NCBI GenBank assembly: GCA_052093225.1
Contig: JBQDDG010000081.1
Location: 1 to 6,256, forward strand
Source: JB111 sp052093225
GTDB lineage: Bacteria > Actinomycetota > Actinomycetes > Actinomycetales > Actinomycetaceae
Direction: 5' to 3'
DNA: 6,256 nt
Position 1 is the stretch's first letter. The number at the start of each line of letters is the position of its first letter. The notes below the pieces were generated by a model. That model was given only the letters and a program-made list of their open reading frames with translations, made no database searches and was not told the DNA's origin. Positions 1-5,904 of this stretch are shown here, piece by piece. Position numbers and translations under genes: made by a program.

Positions 1-1257
1 GCGCCCGTCGTCGACCTGCGCGACGGCTCCGAGACGGAGTTCGTCATGCCGACCGAGTGCCCGAGCTGCGGCACCGCCCTCGCACCCGCGAAGGAGGCCG
101 ACGTCGACCTCAGGTGCCCCAACTCCCGGTCCTGCCCGGCCCAGCTCACCGAGCGCGTGGAGCACGTGGGCTCGCGCGGGGCGTTCGACATCGAGGCGCT
201 CGGGTACGAGACGGCGCTCGCCCTGACCAACCCCGACGCCACGCGCGATCCGCACGCCCCCGACGGGCCGACCGGAGGGCGCGAGCCGGCGCTCGCCGCC
301 GTCGCCGCGGGGCACGTGTTGATCACCGAGGACGGCGAGGTCAGCGACGTCGAGGACGTGCCCGCCCCGCAGGTACCCGTCCTGGCGAGCGAGGCGGGGC
401 TGTTCGACGTCACCGCCGAGGACCTGCGCGACGTCCTCGCCTACCGCCCCGAGCTGGGGCGGCCGGACGACGGCGAGCAGGGCGCGGGCGGTGCACTCGT
501 GCGCACCGGGAACTGGGTGCTGCGGCGCGTGTTCTGGACCCAGCGCACCGTGCGGACGTTCAAGACCAAGGACGACGAGGTCGTCGAACCGCGGCCCACG
601 CAGACCACGGACAAGCTGCTGGCCGGGCTGGAGGAGGCCAAGGACAAGGAGCTGTGGCGGGTGATCGTCGCGCTGTCGATCCGTCACGTCGGCCCGACGG
701 CGGCCCGCGCGCTCGCGACCGAGATGGGCTCGCTGCGGGCGATCTTCGACGCGTCGGTCGAGCGCCTCGCCGACGTCGACGGGGTCGGCCCCACCATCGC
801 CGAGTCGGTCCTCGCCTGGTACCACGGTGGCGACATCGAGGAGGGTGACGGTGACGACGACGGTCGCGACGTCGAGGACGCCGGTGACGAGGACCGCGAG
901 GACGCGGCCTGGCACCGCGAGATCGTCGAGCGCTGGACGGCGTCGGGCGTACGCACCGAGCAGGACGTCGACGAGGACACGCCGCGCACGCTGGAGGGTG
1001 TGACCGTCGTGGTCACCGGCTCGCTCGAGGGCTTCACGCGGGACTCGGCCAAGGAGGCGATCCTCGCGCGCGGCGGCAAGGCGTCGGGCTCGGTGTCGAA
1101 GAAGACGCACGTCGTCGTGGCGGGGGAGAACGCCGGGTCGAAGGAGAGCAAGGCCCGCGACCTCGGTGTCCCGATCCTCGACGAGGCCGGTTTCGTCGCC
1201 CTCCTCGAGGGCGGGCTCGACGCGGCCCTGCCCGACCGACTTCCCCGAGGGGGCTAG
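1..1257 (+). CDS. ligA: NAD+-dependent DNA ligase LigA, C-terminal part (5' end outside window)
   Basis: LigA seals nicks in duplex DNA using NAD+ during replication and repair. The frame is open from base 1 to a TAG at 1255-1257 (418 residues seen). It begins at the end of the OB domain (PVVDLRDGS, then FVMPTECPSCG). A four-cysteine zinc finger follows, with Cys at window codons 20, 23, 39 and 45 (CX2C-X15-CX5C). The helix-hairpin-helix region lies around codons 203-275 (IRHVGPTAARAL, DGVGPTIAES), and a BRCT domain around codons 329-410 (LEGVTVVVTGSLEGF, GSVSKKTHVVVAGENAGSK). The adenylation domain with the catalytic KxDG lysine is off the left edge. Two regions exceed the E. coli layout: a long insert at about 229-600, and an acidic linker at about 826-906 in which 15 of 26 residues are Asp or Glu. 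With the missing N-terminal part the protein would probably exceed 780 residues, against about 670 in E. coli. The ATG at 46-48 is internal, because the conserved sequence continues upstream of it. Family assignment is very secure. Confidence 0.97.
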   Translation, partial: APVVDLRDGSETEFVMPTECPSCGTALAPAKEADVDLRCPNSRSCPAQLTERVEHVGSRGAFDIEALGYETALALTNPDATRDPHAPDGPTGGREPALAAVAAGHVLITEDGEVSDVEDVPAPQVPVLASEAGLFDVTAEDLRDVLAYRPELGRPDDGEQGAGGALVRTGNWVLRRVFWTQRTVRTFKTKDDEVVEPRPTQTTDKLLAGLEEAKDKELWRVIVALSIRHVGPTAARALATEMGSLRAIFDASVERLADVDGVGPTIAESVLAWYHGGDIEEGDGDDDGRDVEDAGDEDREDAAWHREIVERWTASGVRTEQDVDEDTPRTLEGVTVVVTGSLEGFTRDSAKEAILARGGKASGSVSKKTHVVVAGENAGSKESKARDLGVPILDEAGFVALLEGGLDAALPDRLPRGG

Positions 1258-2504
1258 AGGAGGGGGCCGAGGGGGCGGACGAGGCGCTCGAGCGGGCGGC
1301 GCCACCACTCGCGTGCCCGCCACTGCTCGAGCGTGAGCGGCATGGAGTTCGTCAGGTCGGTGGCGAACACGCGCTCCATGTGCTCGGCGAGCCCCTCGTC
1401 GTGCACCTCGAGGTTGACCTCGAAGTTGCCCTGCAGGGACATCCGGTCGATGTTCGCGGTCCCGATCGTCGTCCAGCGGCCGTCGACGGACATCGTCTTG
1501 GCGTGCACCATCGCGTCCTTGAACAGCCACAGCTCGACGCCGGCCTCGAGCAGGTCGTCGTAGTACGGGCGCGAGACCCAGTCCGCCAGCACGTGGTTGG
1601 TGCGGTGCGGGATGATCACGCGGACCCGCACCCCGCGGCGGGCGGCCGCGGTCAGTGCGCGCAGGATCTCGCGGTCCGGGATGAAGTACGCCATCGTGAT
1701 GATCGCGGAGTCCACCGCCCGGTCGAGCGCGTCGAGGTACATGCCGCGGACCGGGAAGAGCATGCGGTGCGGCGTGTTGGACCGTGCCTCGACCTGCGCG
1801 AGCCACTCCCGCGCGCCCGGGTCGGGCAGCACGGGGTGGTGCCGCCGGCGGTGGTCGTTCCAGAAGTCGACGAAGGCGTTGGCCAGCTCCCACACGGCAG
1901 GCCCGCGCACGCGCAGGTGGGTGTCCCGCCAGGTCGTCGCGTACAGGTCGCCGATGTTGTACCCGCCGACGTACCCGACCTCGTCGTCGACGACGAGGAG
2001 CTTGCGATGGTCGCGGCCGGTCTGCCGCAGGTTGCCGATGACGAGCCCCGGACGGATGAGCGGGAAGCGCCGCACGTGCAGGTGGGGGAGGTCGGCGAAC
2101 CGGTAGAAGTGGAGTCCCTGGTTGAGGTTGCCCCACGAGTCGAAGACGACGTAGACCTCGACGCCCCGGCGGGCGGCCGCCTCGAGTGCGGCCTTGAACG
2201 CCCGCCCGGTCTCGTCCCGCTTCCAGATGAACGTCTCGAAGTAGATCGTCCGCGTGGCGCCCTCGATGGCCGCCAGCATGTCCTCGTAGAGGTCCTGGCC
2301 GTAGGTGAAGACCTTCATCTGCGAGCCGTGCACGTCGAGGTCGACCGGCGCCGTGGCGGGGAACTCGCCGGAGAGCGGTTCGCGCAGCTTGCGCAGGTGG
2401 TCGACCGCCATGATCCCGGCGGCGGCGGTCACCTGGGCGGCGGCGGTGACCGCGGCGATGCGCACGCCCGTGCGCGCGAGCGTGCGGAGCGACTGGCGAG
2501 GCAT
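1254..2504 (-). CDS. Membrane-anchored phospholipase D-superfamily protein, cardiolipin synthase-like
   Basis: This 416-residue protein has two PLD catalytic motifs. The first is HxKx4D at His166, Lys168 and Asp173, followed by GGYNIGD; the second is His334, Lys336 and Asp341, followed by GTANID. The fold uses both motifs for phosphatidyl transfer via a phospho-histidine intermediate. The spacing, the IYFETFIWKRDETG segment (87-100), the FIPDREILRAL segment and the basic Trp/Arg-rich tail ending in PLL resemble PLD-type cardiolipin synthases, which condense phospholipids at the membrane. One Ala-rich hydrophobic segment after several Arg (about residues 14-34) suggests a single N-terminal anchor, whereas E. 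coli ClsA has two. The start is ATG at 2504, because an in-frame TAG lies four codons upstream; the only SD-like AGGA is one base from the ATG, so leaderless initiation is more plausible. The gene converges on ligA with overlapping stops and diverges from gatC. Some actinobacteria make cardiolipin with a CDP-alcohol-type synthase, so another phosphodiesterase or transferase role is possible. Superfamily certain, substrate inferred. Confidence 0.9.
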   Translation of the reverse strand: MPRQSLRTLARTGVRIAAVTAAAQVTAAAGIMAVDHLRKLREPLSGEFPATAPVDLDVHGSQMKVFTYGQDLYEDMLAAIEGATRTIYFETFIWKRDETGRAFKAALEAAARRGVEVYVVFDSWGNLNQGLHFYRFADLPHLHVRRFPLIRPGLVIGNLRQTGRDHRKLLVVDDEVGYVGGYNIGDLYATTWRDTHLRVRGPAVWELANAFVDFWNDHRRRHHPVLPDPGAREWLAQVEARSNTPHRMLFPVRGMYLDALDRAVDSAIITMAYFIPDREILRALTAAARRGVRVRVIIPHRTNHVLADWVSRPYYDDLLEAGVELWLFKDAMVHAKTMSVDGRWTTIGTANIDRMSLQGNFEVNLEVHDEGLAEHMERVFATDLTNSMPLTLEQWRAREWWRRPLERLVRPLGPLL

Positions 2505-2510
2505 GTCCTG

Positions 2511-2516
2511 AGCCTA
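2511..2516 (-). promoter_or_regulatory. Putative -10 element of a leaderless promoter for the PLD-family gene
   Basis: Read on the minus strand, the hexamer is TAGGCT, matching the actinobacterial TANNNT -10 pattern. Exactly six bases separate it from the ATG at 2504, the spacing expected if transcription starts at the A of the start codon. No usable Shine-Dalgarno is present. I see no good -35 hexamer about 17 bp upstream; that region overlaps the gatC -10 box. This is a pattern match only, with no transcript data. Confidence 0.5.
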
Positions 2517-2536
2517 GAGGTCCGCCCGGTTCGATC

Positions 2537-2542
2537 TAGACT
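2537..2542 (+). promoter_or_regulatory. Putative -10 element of a leaderless promoter for the gatCAB operon
   Basis: The hexamer TAGACT fits TANNNT and lies exactly six bases before the gatC ATG at 2549, placing the predicted transcription start on the A of that ATG. The 20 bases before gatC contain no GGAGG-like ribosome binding site, unlike gatA, gatB and the malic enzyme gene, which all have one. No clear -35 TTGAC-like box is seen about 17 bp upstream. The element sits in a TCTAGA palindrome (2535-2540). Confidence 0.55.
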
Positions 2543-2548
2543 CGGCGC

Positions 2549-2848
2549 ATGCCCTCATTCGACTCCGACGAGGTCGCGCGCGTCGCGGCGCTCGCCCGCA
2601 TCGAGCTGACCCCCGACGAGATCGAGCGTCTCGCGGGCGAGCTCGCGGTCATCACCCGTGCGGTCGAGCGCGTCTCCGAGATCGCGACGCCCGACGTGCC
2701 CCCGACCTCGCACCCTCTGCCGCTGACCAACGTGTTCCGCGCCGACGAGCCCGCCGAGGGTCTCGACCTCGGTGAGGTCCTGGCCGCCGCACCGGCGTCG
2801 GAGGACGACCAGTTCCTCGTCCCGCAGATCCTCGGGGAGGACGCGTGA
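2549..2848 (+). CDS. gatC: Asp-tRNA(Asn)/Glu-tRNA(Gln) amidotransferase subunit GatC
   Basis: GatC is the small non-catalytic subunit of the cytosolic GatCAB complex; it wraps around the GatA-GatB interface and stabilises the heterotrimer. The protein is 99 residues, normal for the family (about 95-100). Family features are the N-terminal helix with EVARVAALARIELT (residues 8-21), a second helix (ERLAGELAVITRAVERVSEI), the conserved linker PPTSHPLPLTNVFRADEP (residues 51-68) and the C-terminal FLVPQIL motif (89-95). The ATG at 2549 fits both the start of family homology and the -10 element six bases upstream. It is the first gene of gatC-gatA-gatB and overlaps gatA by 4 bp in a GTGA junction, which suggests translational coupling. 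Nothing looks truncated. The family is unambiguous. Confidence 0.96.
   Translation: MPSFDSDEVARVAALARIELTPDEIERLAGELAVITRAVERVSEIATPDVPPTSHPLPLTNVFRADEPAEGLDLGEVLAAAPASEDDQFLVPQILGEDA
2836..2841 (+). promoter_or_regulatory. Ribosome binding site of gatA
   Basis: GGAGGA lies within the last codons of gatC, three bases before the GTG at 2845 (four if counted from the GGAGG core). It supports the non-ATG start of gatA, although the spacing is slightly short. Its position inside gatC fits re-initiation by ribosomes that have just finished gatC. Confidence 0.7.
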
Positions 2849-4353
2849 GCGACCTGATCCGCATGAGCGCCGCCGACCAGGCGGCCGCCCTCGCGTCCGG
2901 TGAGGTGAGCTCCGTCGAGCTCACCGAGGCCCACCTGGCCCGCACGTCCGCCGTCGACGGGGCGGTCCACGCCTACCTCGACGTCGACGCCGACAAGGCC
3001 CTGGAGGCCGCCCGCGCCGCCGACGCGCGCCGCGCGACCGGCGAGGAGGTCGCGCCCCTGACCGGCGTGCCGATCGCCGTCAAGGACAACATCGTCACCC
3101 GCGGTCAGGTGACGACCGCGGGCTCCCGGATGCTCGAGGGCTGGGTGCCGCCGTACGACGCGACCGTGGTCACGCGGCTGCGTGCCGCCGGGCTGCCGAT
3201 CCTCGGCAAGACGAACCTCGACGAGTTCGCCATGGGCTCGTCCACGGAGCACTCGGCCTTCGGCCCGACGCACAACCCGTGGGACCTCACGCGGATCCCC
3301 GGTGGCTCGGGCGGCGGGTCGGCGGCGGCCGTCTCCTCCTTCCAGGCCCCGGTCGCGCTGGGCTCCGACACGGGCGGGTCGATCCGTCAGCCCGCGGCGG
3401 TCACCGGCAGCGTCGGGGTCAAGCCGACCTACGGCGGCGTCTCCCGCTACGGCGCCGTGGCGCTCGCCTCCTCGCTCGACCAGATCGGGCCGGTCTCCCG
3501 CACGGTGGTCGACGCCGCGCTGCTCCACGAGACGATCGGCGGCCACGACCCGCTGGACGCCACCTCCCTGACCGACGACGTCGCCGGGCTGGTCGACGCC
3601 GCCCGGACCGGCGAGCTCGCCGGCCTGCGCGTCGGCGTCGTCCGCGAGCTCGGCGGCGAGGGCTACCAGCCCGGGGTCCGTGCCTCCTTCGACGCCGCGC
3701 TGGCCGTCCTCGAGGCGGGCGGGGCCCAGATCCACGAGGTCTCGGCGCCGTCGTTCGAGCACGCCCTCGCGGCGTACTACCTCATCCTCCCCGCCGAGGC
3801 GTCGTCCAACCTCGCCCGGTTCGACGGCATGCGCTACGGCCTGCGGGTCGAGCCCGCCGAGGGGCCCGTGACGGCCGAGCGCGTGATGGCGGCGACGCGC
3901 GGGGCCGGGTTCGGCGACGAGGTCAAGCGCCGGATCATCCTCGGCACCCACGCCCTCTCGGCCGGGTTCCACGACGCCTACTACCGCGCGGCCCAGCAGG
4001 TGCGGACGGTCGTGCAGCGCGACTTCGCGGCGGCCTTCGAGCAGGTCGACGTGCTCGTCTCGCCGACCTCGCCCACCACGGCGTTCCCGATCGGCGAGAA
4101 GATCGACGACCCGCTGGCGATGTACCTCAACGACATCGCGACGATCCCCGCCAACCTCGCCGGCGTCCCGGCGATGTCGCTCCCGTCGGGCCTGTCCGAC
4201 GACGGACTGCCGGTGGGCCTGCAGATCATCGCGCCCGCGCGGCAGGACGCGCTGCTGTACCGCGTGGGCGGCGCGCTCGAACGGGCACTGACGAACGAGT
4301 GGGGCGGTCCGCTGCTGGACCGCGCCCCGGAGCTGACGGAGGCGCAGCGATGA
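2845..4353 (+). CDS. gatA: Asp-tRNA(Asn)/Glu-tRNA(Gln) amidotransferase subunit GatA (glutaminase)
   Basis: GatA is the amidase-signature subunit that hydrolyses glutamine and passes ammonia to GatB for amidation of misacylated Glu-tRNA(Gln) or Asp-tRNA(Asn). The 502-residue length is close to family norm (about 485-510). The Ser-cisSer-Lys triad is intact: Lys80 in PIAVKDNI, cis-Ser155 in PGGSGGGS and nucleophile Ser179 in GSDTGGSIRQPA. The 24-residue spacing between the serines and the Lys position match the S. aureus enzyme (79/154/178) shifted by one. Further conserved blocks are LGKTNLDEFAMGSSTE (120-135), KPTYGGVSRYG and SSLDQIGPVSRTV. The start is GTG at 2845 in a GTGA overlap with the gatC stop and has an upstream GGAGGA; the next candidate, Met7, would remove part of the N-terminal helix. 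The stop overlaps the gatB start by 4 bp. The glycine in GGSGGGS in place of GGSSGGS is, as I recall, common in actinobacteria and does not affect the triad. Confidence 0.97.
   Translation: MSDLIRMSAADQAAALASGEVSSVELTEAHLARTSAVDGAVHAYLDVDADKALEAARAADARRATGEEVAPLTGVPIAVKDNIVTRGQVTTAGSRMLEGWVPPYDATVVTRLRAAGLPILGKTNLDEFAMGSSTEHSAFGPTHNPWDLTRIPGGSGGGSAAAVSSFQAPVALGSDTGGSIRQPAAVTGSVGVKPTYGGVSRYGAVALASSLDQIGPVSRTVVDAALLHETIGGHDPLDATSLTDDVAGLVDAARTGELAGLRVGVVRELGGEGYQPGVRASFDAALAVLEAGGAQIHEVSAPSFEHALAAYYLILPAEASSNLARFDGMRYGLRVEPAEGPVTAERVMAATRGAGFGDEVKRRIILGTHALSAGFHDAYYRAAQQVRTVVQRDFAAAFEQVDVLVSPTSPTTAFPIGEKIDDPLAMYLNDIATIPANLAGVPAMSLPSGLSDDGLPVGLQIIAPARQDALLYRVGGALERALTNEWGGPLLDRAPELTEAQR
4338..4342 (+). 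promoter_or_regulatory. Ribosome binding site of gatB
   Basis: A perfect GGAGG core lies seven bases upstream of the ATG at 4350, inside the 3' end of gatA. It favours this start over the second in-frame ATG at 4365 (Met6). Together with the ATGA overlap it indicates coupled translation of gatA and gatB. Confidence 0.75.
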
Positions 4354-5849
4354 CCGACACGCTCATGGACTACGACGAGGCCGTCTCGCGGTTCGACCCG
4401 GTGATCGGGCTCGAGGTCCACGTCGAGCTCGGCACGACGACGAAGATGTTCGACGGCGCGCTCAACGAGTTCGGCGGCGCCCCCAACACGCACGTGACGC
4501 CGGTCTCGCTCGGCCTGCCGGGCGCGCTGCCGTCCGTCAACGGCACGGCGGTCGAGTACGCGGTGACGATCGGTCTCGCGCTCGGCTGCGAGATCGCCGA
4601 GTCCTGCCGGTTCGCCCGGAAGAACTACTTCTACCCGGACCTCGCGAAGAACTTCCAGACGTCGCAGTCGGACGAGCCGATCGCGTACGACGGCGAGCTC
4701 GCGATCGAGCTCGAGGACGGCACCGAGGTGACCGTCCCGATCGAGCGCGCGCACATGGAGGAGGACGCCGGCAAGAACACGCATGTCGGCGGCTCGACCG
4801 GGCGCATCCACGGCGCCGAGTACTCGCTGGTGGACTACAACCGCGCGGGCGTGCCGCTCGTCGAGATCGTCTCGCGCCCGATCACGGGCGCCGGCGCCCG
4901 CGCCCCCGAGGTCGCCCGCACCTACGTCCAGTCGCTGCGGGACATCTTCCGCGCCCTCGGTGTCTCCGAGGCCAGGATGGAGCGCGGCAACGTCCGCGCC
5001 GACGTCAACGTCTCCCTGCGCGCCGATCCGGACGCCCCGCTCGGCACCCGTACCGAGACGAAGAACGTCAACTCCTTCCGCTCGATCGAGCGGGCCGTTC
5101 GCCACGAGATCCAGCGCCAGGCCGCGATCCTCGCCGGCGGCGGGAGCATCCGGCAGGAGACCCGGCACTGGCACGAGGACACCGGGACCACGTCCCCGGG
5201 GCGCGTGAAGTCCGACGCCGAGGACTACCGCTACTTCCCCGAGCCGGACCTCGTCCCCGTGGCGCCGTCGCGCGAGTGGGTCGAGGAGCTGCGGGCGAGG
5301 CTGCCGGAGCTGCCTGCCCTGCGTCGTCGCCGGCTCATCGGCGAGTGGGGCTTCACCGAGCCCGAGATGCGCGACGCCGTCAACGCCGGCGCCCTCGACC
5401 TCATCGAGGCCACGGTCACCGCCGGGGCCACCCCGGCGGCCGCCCGCAAGTGGTGGATGGGCGAGCTGGCCCGCACGGCGAACTCCGAGGGCGTGGAGCT
5501 CGAGGAGCTGGCCGTCACGCCGGCCCACGTCGCCGAGCTGCAGGGCCTCGTCGACGAGGGGCGGATCAACGACAAGCTGGCCCGCCAGGCGCTCGAGGGC
5601 GTGCTCGCGGGCGAGGGCTCGCCGTCGGAGGTGGTCGAGGCCCGCGGTCTCGCGGTGGTGTCGGACGACGGTCCGCTCCTCGCCGTCATCGACGAGACCC
5701 TCGCCGCGCAGCCGGACATCGCCGAGAAGATCCGTTCGGGGAACCTCGGCCCGATCGGCGCCGTCATCGGCGCCGTCATGAAGGCCACCCGCGGCCAGGC
5801 CGACGCGGCGCGCGTCAAGGAGCTCGTCCTTGAACGCGTCCAGTCCTGA
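4350..5849 (+). CDS. gatB: Asp-tRNA(Asn)/Glu-tRNA(Gln) amidotransferase subunit GatB
   Basis: GatB binds the misacylated tRNA, activates the Glu or Asp side chain with ATP and transfers the ammonia delivered from GatA. The protein is 499 residues, slightly above the usual 475-500. The catalytic cradle domain shows FDPVIGLEVHVELGTTTKMF (15-34), the KNYFYPDLAKNFQTSQ block (91-106), MEEDAGKNTH (136-145), the family signature VDYNRAGVPLVEIVS (161-175), ETKNVNSFRSIERAVRHEI (236-254) and DYRYFPEPDLVPV (292-304). The helical and YqeY-like tRNA-binding tail covers roughly residues 310-499, including EGRINDKLARQAL and GNLGPIGAVIGAVMKATRGQAD. The frame remains open far upstream (to about 3279) out of phase with gatA; that part is not gene sequence, since homology begins at the ATG at 4350, which has a good RBS and overlaps the gatA stop (ATGA). 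It is the last gene of the tight gat cluster. No missing motif or frameshift is visible. Confidence 0.97.
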   Translation: MTDTLMDYDEAVSRFDPVIGLEVHVELGTTTKMFDGALNEFGGAPNTHVTPVSLGLPGALPSVNGTAVEYAVTIGLALGCEIAESCRFARKNYFYPDLAKNFQTSQSDEPIAYDGELAIELEDGTEVTVPIERAHMEEDAGKNTHVGGSTGRIHGAEYSLVDYNRAGVPLVEIVSRPITGAGARAPEVARTYVQSLRDIFRALGVSEARMERGNVRADVNVSLRADPDAPLGTRTETKNVNSFRSIERAVRHEIQRQAAILAGGGSIRQETRHWHEDTGTTSPGRVKSDAEDYRYFPEPDLVPVAPSREWVEELRARLPELPALRRRRLIGEWGFTEPEMRDAVNAGALDLIEATVTAGATPAAARKWWMGELARTANSEGVELEELAVTPAHVAELQGLVDEGRINDKLARQALEGVLAGEGSPSEVVEARGLAVVSDDGPLLAVIDETLAAQPDIAEKIRSGNLGPIGAVIGAVMKATRGQADAARVKELVLERVQS

Positions 5850-5894
5850 CCTGCGGCACACTCGTCCACGTTCGACCAGCAGCAACCAGACCAC

Positions 5895-5900
5895 GGAGGT
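5895..5900 (+). promoter_or_regulatory. Ribosome binding site of the malic enzyme gene
   Basis: GGAGGT lies four bases upstream of the ATG at 5905 and is the main support for that start. The 55-bp gap after gatB (5850-5904) otherwise shows no convincing promoter and no stem-loop plus T-run terminator. Read-through from the gat operon is therefore possible, as is a promoter I cannot recognise. Confidence 0.75.
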
Positions 5901-5904
5901 CCCT

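Noticed and set aside
1235..1290. G/C-rich runs at the ligA/PLD junction considered as a bidirectional terminator.
   Set aside because: The CCCC and GGGG runs pair only with a two-base loop or lie within coding sequence, and there is no T-run on either strand, so no intrinsic terminator can be supported.
1380..2609. Plus-strand open frame (409 residues) opposite the PLD gene and running into gatC.
   Set aside because: The minus-strand frame holds two intact HKD motifs and cardiolipin-synthase-like blocks, while the plus-strand frame is low-complexity and reads through the start of gatC out of phase.
2536..3972. Long minus-strand open frame (478 residues) opposite gatC and gatA.
   Set aside because: Its composition mirrors the codon bias of the genes on the other strand; it shows no motif, and it would also run through the gatC promoter gap.
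3279..4349. Open + strand frame running into gatB from far upstream, which would give an 856-residue product.
   Set aside because: The upstream part is Arg/Gly/Ala-rich, overlaps the conserved gatA frame and has no family resemblance. It stays open because stop codons are rare at this GC content; the GatB match begins at the ATG at 4350 with a good RBS.
5830..5862. TTGAAC near the end of gatB considered as a -35 box for a malic enzyme promoter.
   Set aside because: No TANNNT-like hexamer lies 16-19 bp downstream; the nearest candidate, CACACT, is 21 bp away and lacks the leading T.
3981..5894. Long minus-strand open frame (637 residues) opposite gatA and gatB.
   Set aside because: It is antisense to two conserved genes, has a low-complexity Arg/Gly/Asp/Val-rich composition, no recognisable domain and no clear ribosome binding site. 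It is a typical high-GC shadow frame.
5889..5901. Small inverted repeat GACC-ACGGA-GGTC around the malic enzyme ribosome binding site, considered as a regulatory hairpin.
   Set aside because: Only four base pairs with no extension on either side; such stems are expected by chance in GC-rich DNA.
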